From the NCBI GenBank assembly GCA_963678675.1, contig OY783194.1, positions 18,369,778 to 18,433,777 on the forward strand: a DNA stretch of 64,000 nt, given 5' to 3'. The notes under the pieces are model-generated. The model was not told the origin of the DNA and searched no databases. It worked only from the letters and a program-made list of their open reading frames with translations. This DNA is from Xiphydria camelus. Taxonomy: Eukaryota; Arthropoda; Insecta; Hymenoptera; Xiphydriidae. Shown piece after piece: positions 21,902-32,152 of the stretch. How positions within the stretch are numbered: position 1 is the stretch's first letter; the number at the start of each line of letters is the position of its first letter. The position numbers and the translations under genes are program-made.

Positions 21902-23061
21902 CTACTCTGAATCACTATCTTGTCTCGCGGTTTTCTTATCATTAATAAGTTGTTCTAATAGTTTACACTTCAGCCTTTCCATTTCCATAATTTCTTCATG
22001 TCTACGTTCTTTGGCCTTCAGTTTATTTCCTGCTAATACCTTCTTTGCATCTAACTGCTTTTCCTGTATTTGAAGTTGACGTTTTCGTAGTTGCAAGGCT
22101 TCAGTTTTTGTTTTTAAAATTGTTTCTTCCTTCTCTTTGCAATGTTTTCGATGTTCTTCTGCACTTAGTAGATGTTGCAGCCACTGCTTCTCCAATTCAA
22201 ACTTCGCTCGTGGTTTACTGGAACCTGTTCCATGTCCTGGACGAATTCTTTTCTCAGATAAATTGTCTACTTTTTCTCGTTTTACTGTTGGACCTGTTGA
22301 TATGCTCGCCTCCGATATGTCATTGTCGCGATCTTCCGTTCTTTCTCGTTTATTCTGAATGGCTATTGCTGGACTTGAATTTCTCTTTGATGGCAAGCTG
22401 GACCCCACTGTATGAAGAGCGGAGGCTTCCCTTTCTTTCCCCAGTATTTCCTCCATTTGTTTATAAAATTCAAATGACATATTGCCTCTTCCCGTTTTCG
22501 AATTATTATCAATGCATTCTTTATATTTTTTTATAAGAGAATTCATCTTCCACCTTACTTGGTCACTTGACATCTGTATATTTAAATCTTTCAGGCCTTC
22601 TGATATTGCAACCCATATTTTTGTTTTTTTTTTGGGATTGTCAAGCATAGAGAGGTTTGATTCATATAAAGTAAGTAAAGCAAGAGATGAGTTTCTGTTC
22701 CAAATAGCATCTAATATAAAACAATATAAATAATTTAAAATATTGCAATTTATTAAATTTTTTCAGGTTATCTATGAAACTAATAAAAAATAAAGACAAT
22801 TGGACACGCACTTTGTTTAAGGTTATTTTCCTTCGTTTCGGACCTTCGTGATTCAGAAAATATTTCTTCCGTCTCATCACTTAATTGAGAAGTGGTAAAC
22901 AATATATTATCACTGTCCAGGTAAACTTCTTTTCCAACAAAACACTTATGAATAGGAACCTCGTCCAGGGAACGCAACATTGCTTTGCAATGCTTGCAAG
23001 AATAACCATCTGTAATGTTTTTAATAAAAATAGGACTTACTGACAGTTTCAATACACGCAA
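21902..23061 (-). CDS. Harbinger partner protein (zinc-finger-like N-terminus, Myb/SANT-like domain, coiled coil)
   Basis: Likely two exons on the minus strand. The first, 23061 to about 22830, reads YSCKHCKAMLRSLDEVPIHKC, a Cys2-His-Cys pattern suggesting a small zinc finger, then an acidic stretch. The second, about 22713-21902, follows an ATATTAG acceptor and reads AIWNRNSSLALLTLYESNLS, then KTKIWVAISEGL and SSDQVRWKMNSLIKKYKEC (the Trp-containing SANT helices). It ends with a basic linker and a charged coiled coil to the stop at 21902. In Harbinger systems this protein binds element ends and aids nuclear import of the nuclease. The exon 1 donor is uncertain (GTGCGTG near 22815). No stops inside the exons. 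Confidence 0.75.
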
Positions 23062-23438
23062 CTATAACTAAGTAATTTTATAATTTTACTTGTTGTTGAC
23101 TCTGCCATGGCTGCATTACTTTTTTTTCTTCGCTAAGAGCCGGCAACACATATGAAACGATCGTGATCTATCATCAAGGCAATTTCAATATTAAGTACCA
23201 CAATTAGAACCAAAAAATTTCTACATCTGTTGGCAGCTCTGAAACACTCGACACGCTCAAACTCAGCTTCTTGCTGTGTCGAGTAGTGTTGCACGGTGTC
23301 GCTGGTGGAACGCTGTGTGTTCAACACAGTGTTACATTGTGTCATCTGTGTTCCTTATTGGAAAAGCCCCACTTTCATTAGCTAATGCGGCCTTTGCCCT
23401 GGCTAATGAAAGCATGATAATTAATTATTCATTGGTTA

Positions 23439-24154
23439 AGGCCATCACACAGAAAATTCCGTAAGACGTAAGACGTAAGCGAATAGACCAATCAGGATCA
23501 AGTATTCTGATGCCCGTAAGACGTAAGAACCCCACCACTTTCGTCCGTAAGACGTAAAATGTAACGTCGAAAACTTTCGTCCGGTTGAAATTTTTACGGC
23601 GAACGTCTTACGGAAAACCAATCACAAAGTTTCCCGGGTTATTTGATATCATAGGCCCACAAAAATGAATGTTTTTCTCTGTATTTCGAACCAGACCAGA
23701 TGATTCTTGTAGATTGATGTACGCTAAAAACGAATCTGTGACTCTCAAATTTGCGTTCCACAGGTCAGAATTTCGAGATACTTGAGGATATTTTTTTCCA
23801 GGGTTCTTCAAGAGATATTTATGTGATAAAATTTCAGAGAATGCTATCACGTCATGTTCATCAAACTATGGCTCGAGAATAATATTGTTGAGTGTTATTA
23901 TTTATATTTTTTATGAAAAAAGCAGATAAATACGACAGTTCTGACTCTTCACGTCATGCATTTTACATTGCGGTTCACTGTATCCTTATGTCATTCTAGG
24001 AATGGCTTTTCCGTTTATTATATATAGGAACTGAGTGTAATCAATAATTAAATGTACTTACTGTTAAGCTTTTCTTCCCAATTGAAATGAAATTATCATC
24101 AAACTGACACTTCTAGATTCTAAGTTGCATGTTGCCGCGTTTGTGTGATGAACC
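23439..24154. mobile_element. Probable MITE of the AGGCCATCACAC family, diverged
   Basis: The left end AGGCCATCACAC at 23439 follows TTA. A weak inverse, GTGTGATGAACC, ends at 24154 and is followed by TTA. Inside, CCGTAAGACGTAA recurs at 23459, 23513 and 23545 and inverted near 23600. A minus-strand open frame at 23608-23850 is unrecognised. Confidence 0.45.
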
Positions 24155-24157
24155 TTA

Positions 24158-24660
24158 AGTGGCCCGGAGACGGTCAATAATATTGTCAATAATATTGTCA
24201 ATGGTACTCATTGATGCATCCAATTGATCGTGTAGGAAGCAATTGATGCCATTGTCAATCGATGGACGGAGATTGATAGGAAATTTGATTGAAGCACATT
24301 GACGGGGACCATTGATGCATCCCAATTGATCGTGTAATCGAGAAATTGACAATCGTTCGGGCAGTTGCACCAGACGGCCACGCGATGACGGATACGCCAT
24401 CTAATAAAACTTAACTAATAAACGACTCGACTCGCGAGAAACTTACTTCCACTAATAAAACCTAACCAATAAAAGACTCGACTCGCGAGAAATTCACTGC
24501 CACTGATGAAATATTGACGTATTCATTGGATCTCCATAAATCGCAATTGCAATTGAAATCATCAATCTTATTGACAATATTATTGACGGTCTATGTGCTA
24601 CTCCATCAATCGCAATTGATCAATTTCATTGACAATATTATTGACCGCCTCCGGGCTACT
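24158..24660. mobile_element. 503-bp MITE, TTA duplication
   Basis: AGTGGCCCGGAGACGGTC and its inverse GCCTCCGGGCTACT are flanked by TTA (24155-24157, 24661-24663). AATAATATTGTCAATG and CAATTGATC motifs repeat in both arms. Confidence 0.85.
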
Positions 24661-24941
24661 TTACGTTTTACGTACGTCTTTAAGCGTCGTTCTCAGAGCT
24701 TCGACGTGTCACCAGCGACACTTGAGTAACCAATAAGAATAAAGCCGCTTCTCCCCACTCTTCTGTCTCTGGCGACACGTCCCAAGTTGAATTTTATTTA
24801 ATTTTTCTCTCCTGTCGCTGCGACAGTCGCCATATTAAATATCGACGACTGTCGCAGCGACAGGAGAGAAAAGTTAAATAAAATTCAACTTGGGACGTGT
24901 CGCCAGCGACAGAAGAGTGGGGAGAAGCGGCTTTATTCTTA

Positions 24942-25229
24942 AGCGTCGTTCTCAGAGCTTCAACGTGTCGCCAGCGACACCTTGGGTAGCCAATAAGGAT
25001 AGAGCATTCATTGACAGCGTTATCCTTATTGGTTACCCAAGGTGTCGCTGGCGACACGTTGAAGCTCTGAAGGCCATCACACGTGAAAAAACGTAAGCAG
25101 TAACAGTAAGGATTGACCAATCAGAAAGCCTGTTTAAGCATAATTCCGTAAGAATGATATTTCTGATTGGTCAATCCTTACTGTTACTGCTTACGTTTTT
25201 TCACGTGTGATGGCCTTGAGAACGACGCT
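24942..25229. mobile_element. Fold-back P2 nested in P1, TTA duplication
   Basis: AGCGTCGTTCTCAGAGC...GAACGACGCT with TTA at 24939-24941 and 25230-25232. About 139 bp without its own inner insertion. Confidence 0.8.
25071..25216. mobile_element. 146-bp palindromic MITE, copy 2 (TGA duplication)
   Basis: Same family and length as 3167-3312 in opposite orientation; by eye they differ at one base (TAAACAGG against TAAATAGG). Flanked by TGA (25068-25070, 25217-25219), interrupting the right arm of P2. Confidence 0.9.
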
Positions 25230-25464
25230 TTATTGGTTACCCAAGTGTCGCTGGCGACACGTTGAAGCTCTCAAGCGTCGTTCTCAGAGCTTCAACGTGT
25301 TGCCAGCGACACTTGGGTAACCAATAAGAATAAAGCCGCTTCTCCCTACTCTTCTGTCGCTGGCGATACGTCCCAAGTTGAATTTTATTTAACTTTTCTC
25401 TCCTGTCGCTGCGACAGTCGTCGATATTTAATATGGCGCGAAACAACCGAATAACGAATTCTAT

Positions 25465-25624
25465 TTTTTGTCACTAAGTGTCAAATACGAGGTTGACGAT
25501 TTGACGCACTGCGCAGGTTATTTCACGCACTGCGCAACTTTTCACGAATTGGTGTGTGAAAGATGATTTCACATGCGTCGAGGACGCCCATGAAACCGAG
25601 TATTTGACACTGAGTGACAAAAAT
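25465..25624. mobile_element. 160-bp fold-back MITE
   Basis: TTTTTGTCACTAAGTGTCAA is mirrored by the end GTATTTGACACTGAGTGAC. Two ACGCACTGCGCA repeats lie in the loop. Confidence 0.65.
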
Positions 25625-25684
25625 AATTTTATTTGTGGATCTGGATGTCATTATCTTCGATTGAATCTAGGTTTGTTCCTGTAA

Positions 25685-26587
25685 GGGCCGAAACCACCAA
25701 CTCTGATTAAATTGTTAATTCCCGATTAGCTTAATTTAATCATGCTCTTGCGTTCCACCAATTTTTAAACCATGATTAAAGTGAGATAATCACCGTTGAA
25801 CTTAATCAGCCATTTTTGGCCGATTAGGAACCTAACCAGTGATTAACGTGGATCAACATAACCTCAAAGTCGAAGTTTCACTGCTGTGCAATACTATATC
25901 GGACATGAATTTATTTTACGACGATATTTTATCATCATCTGATGATGAAAATGGTATCGAAATTGATAGAAGGCCACATTTAATTAAGGAACGAATTAAT
26001 TATTTCCAAACTTTGGATGATTTGGATTTCATTACGCGTTTTCGGTTATCGAAAGACAGTGTTGAAGCTTTGCTTCTGGAAATTGTACATAATTTGCAAC
26101 ACGCTACAGAAAGATAAATTACTTCTTAAATAATATATAATCTATTTTAAAATATCGCAACATTATCATATTACGTTAAAAATCGCGTAGAATTTTCTGT
26201 ATCTTGACTGAATAAAGGGAGTGCACATTTCAGAAACCACGCTATTGCACCCAGAGTACAACTCCTGCTTGCTCTCCGGTATTATGCAACTGGTTCCTTT
26301 TTAAATTCTGTTGGAGATTTCGGCAGCTCACTGAGCTCGGCTTGCAGCGCGTCAGTTGATCACGTCAGGTTTTCCTCCTACTCCATTACAAGTTCCGTTG
26401 ATGAACCAATCAGAATCACCGTTACAACAAAACCAAAACTTATTGCGAAGACGGTATATGATTAGATAATCGGGGGTTAAAAATTCATGGTGGAACGAAT
26501 TGTGCAGTTAATCATGATTAGAACGCCGATTAAATATAATCGTGATTAGGTAATCAAGCATTTAATCAGAGTTGGTGGAATCGGCCC
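25685..26587 (+). mobile_element. 903-bp Harbinger internal-deletion derivative, TAA duplication
   Basis: TIRs GGGCCGAAACCACCAACTC and its inverse GAGTTGGTGGAATCGGCCC are flanked by TAA (25682-25684, 26588-26590). It keeps the first transposase exon and part of the second, then jumps to the right end, as expected for a non-autonomous derivative of an autonomous parent. Confidence 0.88.
25839..26330 (+). pseudogene. N-terminal remnant of a Harbinger transposase
   Basis: 25839-26117 encodes 92 residues with an SSSDDE acidic leader and RINYFQTLDDLDFITRFRL followed by KDSVEALLLEI, the usual HARBI1 N-terminus. A second block at about 26231-26330 after a TTTCAG reads RVQLLLALRYYATGSFLNSV. The expected donor after HATER is GATAAA rather than GT, so the first block now ends at a stop. 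The entire DDE domain is deleted. Confidence 0.8.
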
Positions 26588-26778
26588 TAAGAGTCAGAGA
26601 CTGTCAATAACTGTCAGGAGCATGCGCATTACGATTCTATACGTTCCAGCAAGAAATACGACACAGTAGGGAGTTTTTGAGCTCCTTAATTTTAGAACGT
26701 TAAACGTAAAACGTTATGTTGAGCATGCGCAGTGGCTTCATAATAACCGATTACGCTATTAAACGATAACGTGATACC

Positions 26779-27055
26779 TTATTAGACGGAGAATAGGGTA
26801 CGCTTAATAAGCGATAACGGAAATGCACTGTCGCTAGAGTGCGCCTAGGGAGCAGTGAGGAGGACCAATGGCGTCAGAAGAAAGACCGAGTCTGGAGGTC
26901 TAGAGGAAAGCGGCACGTGCCCGATCGATGACTTATATCTCTATGCCGATGACAGTTGTAAGCGTTGTATGTGAAATAAAGCGGTCGCGTCTCCGAGGGT
27001 CGCCGCTGCCGGGCGTGCCTATGCGAACGCGCCTTATAGTGTGTCCGCTACACTT
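26779..27055 (+). repeat. Dispersed LTR-like repeat (copy 2)
   Basis: Matches 6208-6408 and extends further through GTGAAATAAAGCGG (polyadenylation signal) to about 27055. Sequences on its two sides (AGCATGCGCA near 26611 and 26730, TGCGCATGCTC near 27131) look like arms of another repeat that it split. Termini not pinned down. Confidence 0.5.
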
Positions 27056-27285
27056 ACGTTATACGTAACGCCTTCTTCAGGATTAAAAACTAATTTCAAC
27101 AAGATGGTGTTAACGTTCAGGGAATAAATCTGCGCATGCTCACAATAACAGATAATCGAAAACCAGGACGTGCAATTTAGCAGTCCAAAAACTCTCTAGT
27201 TACTGATTCCAAATCCGCTATTCCAGCACGAGTCAGCCGAGTGCTAACAGGCAGGGGCCCCTTTCTCGAACCACTCGCAAGAGAA

Positions 27286-27436
27286 ACGTATACGTAACTT
27301 CGGACTTGCGAGCGCTCGTAACTGAAAGTGGCTTTCTCGAGTTCGCGTTGCGAGCGCTTTGAGAAACGTATACGTATCTTTACGAGTGGTATGCTGCGAG
27401 TGGTTTAGACCACTCGCAACATCGAAACGTATACGT
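27286..27436. promoter_or_regulatory. Left subterminal ACGTATACGT palindromes (three)
   Basis: ACGTATACGT at 27286-27295, 27366-27375 and 27427-27436, each in a GAAACGTATACGT context and followed by AACTT or ATCTT. They are near CACTCGCAA/TTGCGAGTG motifs. Likely transposase or partner-protein binding sites (inference). Confidence 0.55.
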
Positions 27437-27736
27437 ATCTTGTGTATTATTTGGCGGGAAAGTGAAGTTGTTAAAGTGAGTTGGAAAAAGTGTTAATTGA
27501 AAGGAAAGAAAAATTGGCGAAGGTAAATAAAAGGTAATGGATGATGAACGATATAATTCATACTATTAAATGATAAGGTTCGCCAAACAATTTAGATTGA
27601 GCAAAGCTGTTGTACATAGCTTCCTAAAATAACCTAAAATATAATATTTGCTTACTCTGTCAATTGTATATATAATATATATATATATAATAATAAATAA
27701 TATAATAATAAATAATACGTATTATTAATCACAGGT

Positions 27737-29431
27737 ATGGCGGAATTAGACGATATAATTCATGCGGTTGTATTGGATGGTCTGGAAGAAGTGGAAGCTG
27801 CTGCGCAACAACCGCCAAGAAGAGTTTTCGACAGACGAGTAGACGTATTTGATGAGTTTACCGACAGGCAATTTTTGCAACAATTTAGACTGACTAAGCC
27901 ATTGGTGCGAAATCTCATCCATGACTTAGAATGTTTTATGGAGCAGCCGGGACGTACCTCAGCACTAAGTTGTACTGTAAAGGTATTAATTGTGTATGAT
28001 GCAGTTTTCTTTGTTTTCATGCCATAAAAATATTTCTGTGTTAAAATATACGATATTCTACACTGTAATAGGTACTAACGGCATTAAATTTTTTCGCGAG
28101 TGGAAGTTACCAACCATGTATTGGATACAATCTTGGTATTTCCATCAGTCCAGCATCCGTCAGCAGGAGCATAAATGAGGTTGTCAATATTATGAATCAA
28201 CCTGCATTTATGAATCGATGGGTTCGATTTCCTGGAAGATTGGAAGATTTAATACAACTTCGAAGCGAGTAAGTTATTTATTGGTTTATAACTTCGTATA
28301 GACTATTCAGCCAGCCATCACATTTACAGTAAAATTGTTGACTTATGAAATTCAATCAATTGCATATTATATCAAATTTTATTTTATTAAGTGGTAATGT
28401 TTAATTACACATTTGTTATTTTTCTTAAAAAATTATTGTATAAAGTATATGAATGTGGTTCGCCTACATTGTCATTACAAAATATCCAAACTTACAGGTT
28501 TCACGCAGCACATAATTTTCCGGGTGTGGTTGGATGTGTAGATTGTACACACGTCGCGATCTATCCACCGAAAATTCATGACCCGTTACATCCGGAACAC
28601 CTTTATGTTAACCGAAAAGGTTACCATTCTCTGAATGTTCAATTGGTAAGATTCGGATGGTTCTACAATTCTTATTGTTTACTTTGAAACCCCCGTTTGC
28701 ATCGGAGGTCTTTCAAGAAGTCATAGTCAAAACTCTAAATGTACGCGAAGCAATGCAGTTAAAAAATGTACTTTTTAAAGGTTTGTGACTGGCGGTTGAA
28801 GATCATGAACGTTAATGCACGTTTCCCTGGAAGTTCCAACGACAACCATATTTGGAACAATTCCAATATGTCACGCGCTATGGAAGAAGTGCACAGGAGA
28901 TACGAAGGAAATACGTTTTTCTTACTAGGTTTGTATAATTCTCTCAAACACTGCTTATATTGCTATCTTTTTACTTACGTGATTCGATTGCTACATTATA
29001 CCGTATTTTGTGAAGGTGATTCTGGATACCAGCTTCGTCCGTGGCTCATAACACCCTTGCCAAATCCTCAGCCTGGCACTCCGGAAGGACGTTTCAACGC
29101 GTCCCAAAAGAGTTGTCGGTCTCTCATAGAAAGATGCAATGGCGTTCTTAAAATGAGATTCCGCTGCCTACTGAAACATAGAGTTTTGCACTATGCCCCG
29201 GAGAAAGCAGGAAAAATAGTTAACGCCTGTGTTATTCTTCATAATATGTGCATCGAACATAATATACAACCTGAGTTCCAGGAAGACGAAGGTTTCGATT
29301 TTGGAATGATCGACAACCCGCCACCTGTGGATATTGTGGACCAAGATGTTGCAGCTGCTCGTAGGATAAATCCCCAATTAGCAGCTGGTCGAAGATTGCG
29401 GCAAAGGATTATTCGTAATCATTTTTCATAA
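27737..29431 (+). CDS. Intact HARBI1-like transposase, five exons, 384 aa
   Basis: Exons 27737-27982, 28072-28268, 28498-28645, 28781-28928 and 29016-29431 all have GT-AG borders and sum to 1155 nt with no stop before TAA. The N-terminus reads FDEFTDRQFLQQFRLTK; exon 2 has NFFASGSYQPCIG and an HTH-like segment (ISISPASVSRSINEVV). The catalytic triad is complete: Asp in GCVDCTHVAIYPP, Asp in PGSSNDNHIW, then GDSGYQLRPWLITPL, and Glu in SLIERCNGVLKMRFRCL. The tail ends RQRIIRNHFS. The family cuts element ends and inserts at 3-bp targets, normally with a Myb-like partner. Every phase agrees, so a working protein is likely. Confidence 0.9.
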
Positions 29432-29538
29432 CGGAGAAAACTTCCGCGTATTCCAGGGAAAAGCAAAATATTTTGGAGAAGGTATAACAAGATACTTTGA
29501 CATTTTTACAGGAAACGTAGTGGAATTTCACGGAGAAA

Positions 29539-29574
29539 ATGAATGAATGAATGAATGAATGAATGAATGAATAT
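29539..29574. repeat. (GAAT)n microsatellite
   Basis: Eight tandem GAAT units downstream of the transposase stop. Confidence 0.9.
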
Positions 29575-29599
29575 ATAATTATAATTGTAACTCTATTTT

Positions 29600-30036
29600 A
29601 TTCCAAATTCGTACTTCGAATCTACTGCCTTGAAACTAAGGTTTCTACAGCCGTAACAAATCTTTCTAATAATGCTACTTTTTGCCTTTTCAGGTCTTGC
29701 ATTATTTCATAATGGTTCTTACGCAGTTGATATGTACGCTCGGCTGTGGCGGAGACAATCCGCTGCGTGAGCCGTTCTGTTTAGGCGCTCCTGCGCCGTT
29801 TGTCTCTTCTTTGGTTGGCTAGATTGTAAATGTCTATTTTCCGTAGATAAACTCGCTTCTGCTTCCTGCTGCGATTCTTCTGCGTGAGCGCTCTCCAACT
29901 GCGCTGAGTCCTGCTGAGGCTCCTCTACTTCGAAGCTTTCCAGCTGCGCTGACTCTTCCCCACTTCTGTATAACGTCATCAGATCGTCTGTTTCAAGGAA
30001 TTCCACGATCTCACTCGTGGGTGGTTCCTGTGTCAA
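29600..30036 (-). pseudogene. Harbinger partner protein, C-terminal part, frameshifted
   Basis: Minus strand from about 30022 (after ACACAG) reads EPPTSEIVEFLETDDLMTL, then acidic glutamine-rich repeats (SAQLES, EEPQQDSAQLES) and QTAQERLNR. The open frame then ends at 29719, but one base over the reading continues AERTYQLRKNHYEIMQDLKR to a stop near 29630, a coiled-coil ending typical of this family. I infer a single-base indel near 29785. The SANT-like N-terminus was not found in 30060-31020. If so, this element would need a partner supplied by another copy. Confidence 0.6.
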
Positions 30037-30039
30037 TTC

Positions 30040-31020
30040 AATAGTATTACGTGACTATTGATTTCATAATAAGGTGTATTAATTATAAGATAGAGATAAT
30101 ATTCATTAGGACTCATTCGCTATTCTTACTTAAACTAAGTCTGTTATTTTTTATGAATCACATAATACATTGTAATTGAAAAATGAATAGTTTTCCATAC
30201 AATTCAATTCTTCATGTAACACACATCGATAATATATATTATAAAATTGGAGGAGGCAATACAAAATTATAACTTTCCCTTACTATAGAAATTTTAATGT
30301 TTATATCATTATATATACATATGCTATTATTCCAGTTTCTTACATTCATATACAAAGAAAATTCAGCGTTTTGCGTCTTGTCTTCTTTTCTGAGTGCTTA
30401 TATGTATACATATACATATTGTGTATTTGGTGTGCGTCGCTTATTAATTCTAAGACAGATATTCTATATTAATAAATGTCGTATACTTTGGACATTTAAC
30501 TGTAATTAATTTCGCGCAATTTGAAAAATGTTCAAACTCCATTGTATATCCAAACTACGTAAATAAGGCTGAGTTGTATGCAAATAGCTCTATCTGCTTA
30601 AAAGTTATCGCATAAAAATTTTGAACTTTTGCAGATAACATCTTAAAAAATTATCTAATCAGGATCAAATTCTATAGTGTATAAAGCAACCAAGTCACCA
30701 CCTATTTTTACAGAATTTCAAATAAAATGTATAAAATCCTTTTGACAAAAATATAATAGCAGGAAATTATAAAGAAAGTTTGATTACATTATTAAAATGT
30801 GAATGTTTTTAAAATAAGTTGTTCATGGACGGTTGGACGGATAAACAAATATTATAAGTATCCAAAGGACACTAATAGAAATATATTTATACGTGCATCG
30901 TGTGATACGTAATAAGAAAGTATTCAAAACTACGCGCTAAAAGCATGTCATAAGAAGTAAACCAATATATTCTGAAAATTTAGTATCATCTAATCCATAT
31001 TTATTCTACTGTTAGTACAT
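30040..31020. other. AT-rich non-coding interior of the Harbinger element
   Basis: No conserved motif was found on either strand; missing 5' exons of the partner gene would be expected here. Confidence 0.35.
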
Positions 31021-31058
31021 CCTACAACGTTGCCAAGCGTTAACCACTCGCAAAAGAA

Positions 31059-31138
31059 ACGTATACGTTTCTAGTTACGAGTACTCGCAACTCCCGCTCG
31101 AGAAAGCCACTGCGAAGGCCACTTCGCAACGTATACGT
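31059..31138. promoter_or_regulatory. Right subterminal ACGTATACGT palindromes (two)
   Basis: ACGTATACGT at 31059-31068 and 31129-31138, mirroring the left cluster and close to the right end. Confidence 0.55.
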
Positions 31139-31264
31139 ATCTTAGACCGCTCGCAACGTGCGTGCACGCAACTTTGCGAGTGATTCGAGAAAGGGGCCCC
31201 TGTTTGCGGATTCTCCCGAAACTCCTAGTCCGACGCAGGCGTACTAGCTGTTTCGTATGAATTA

Positions 31265-31610
31265 GGGCGGGTTTTACAAACACAGTATACAGCACGCAAG
31301 CGTTTTACAAGTATGGTATAAGGCTTAAATAGGATAAACTTTGGTATAAATACAGGCATAGCTCTTATCTGGCAGTTTCAGCGCGGGATAAGTTATTTAT
31401 TTTCAGTATAAGCTAACTTTTAGTTTGTGTCTTTATTCTTTCATGACAGCCATAACCTGATCGTTGTGGTAAATTGTTATTAATTTTGAAATGGAGTTGA
31501 TTGATGTACCAGTTTTTGAATCATCATCTGATGAAGACACTGTAAATTAATACAGTGTACAAAACAAAATAACAATAACCTTAGTAGAAAATTAAAAAGG
31601 TTAGATTTGC
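31265..31610 (+). mobile_element. Harbinger 5'-end fragment related to 7006-10331
   Basis: GGGCGGGTTTTACAAACAC follows TTA (31262-31264). ATG at 31491 opens a 19-codon exon, MELIDVPVFESSSDEDTVN, then a stop. The right end was not found, so it is a truncated copy. It preserves the start codon lost at 7264. Confidence 0.7.
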
Positions 31611-31839
31611 TCTCTTCTTACTGTTGTCACCACTAGAGTTATTGTTATTTTGTTTATTATTGTTAGCCGGGAGTACCAATTGCAGCGTAGTTATAACGTT
31701 CAAGCCGCCATTTCATTGGTTCGAATTAGAAATTCGTATGCGAAATTTTAATTTTTATGAATCGGGGCGCTGGTATATTTCATGCAATCACAAAAATTAT
31801 CCACTTTTAACATTTCTAGTATCTACGAGATAAAAAATC

Positions 31840-32152
31840 GGTACTTATATAACGAGTCGTTAGATTCAAATTTATAAAACATTCCTACGTTTGGACCGCA
31901 TAATTAATTTAAATTTTAGGCGGTAGGAATAAGATTGCCCTTCGCGGCTTGTCACCAGTGGCGCCGATGTGCGAATCGATCGGCGGTGAGTCCGTATGAT
32001 CCGGTAGGCAGGTGCGCGTATTTCTCGGTGATAGGCGTACCAAAGAAATGTCTAAAGAGTAAAGTTACGCGTACCTTCAACTCTAGTACTATTTAGCACC
32101 TTCGGAAGCTGCTGTTTGTGTACCGGTGTATCGAAAATTCGACAGAACAAAA
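31840..32152 (+). other. 5' flank and probable 5'UTR of Csp
   Basis: More GC-rich than the surrounding transposons (for example CGATCGGCGGTGAG near 31976). No repeat structure seen. The translation start context is AACAAAAATGG. Confidence 0.4.

Larger units (their letters stand above)
19265..23370. mobile_element. Two-gene PIF/Harbinger transposon, 4106 bp, ACT duplication
   Basis: TIRs GGGCGTTTTCCAATAAGGA and its inverse TCCTTATTGGAAAAGCCCC are flanked by ACT (19262-19264, 23371-23373). It holds a plus-strand DDE nuclease gene and a convergent minus-strand Myb/SANT-like gene, the standard autonomous layout. Two fold-backs sit between the genes where the end of the nuclease should be. Confidence 0.88.
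24690..25273. repeat. Outer fold-back P1 with TGTCGCTGGCGACA motifs
   Basis: AGAGCTTCGACGTGTC... near 24692 is mirrored by ...GACACGTTGAAGCTCT ending about 25273 once the inner insertion at 24942-25229 is removed. A second, truncated left half of P1 follows at 25274-25436. Confidence 0.75.
27254..31200. mobile_element. Complete PIF/Harbinger transposon, 3947 bp, intact nuclease gene
   Basis: Ends GGGGCCCCTTTCTCGAA and its inverse TTCGAGAAAGGGGCCCC. Subterminal regions carry five ACGTATACGT palindromes. A five-exon transposase lies on the plus strand, and a partner-protein tail on the minus strand. A clear target duplication was not found (flanks GGCA and TGTT). Confidence 0.85.

Noticed and set aside
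23608..23850. 80-codon minus-strand frame considered as a host exon
   Set aside because: No recognisable domain or splice context; it lies inside a probable MITE.
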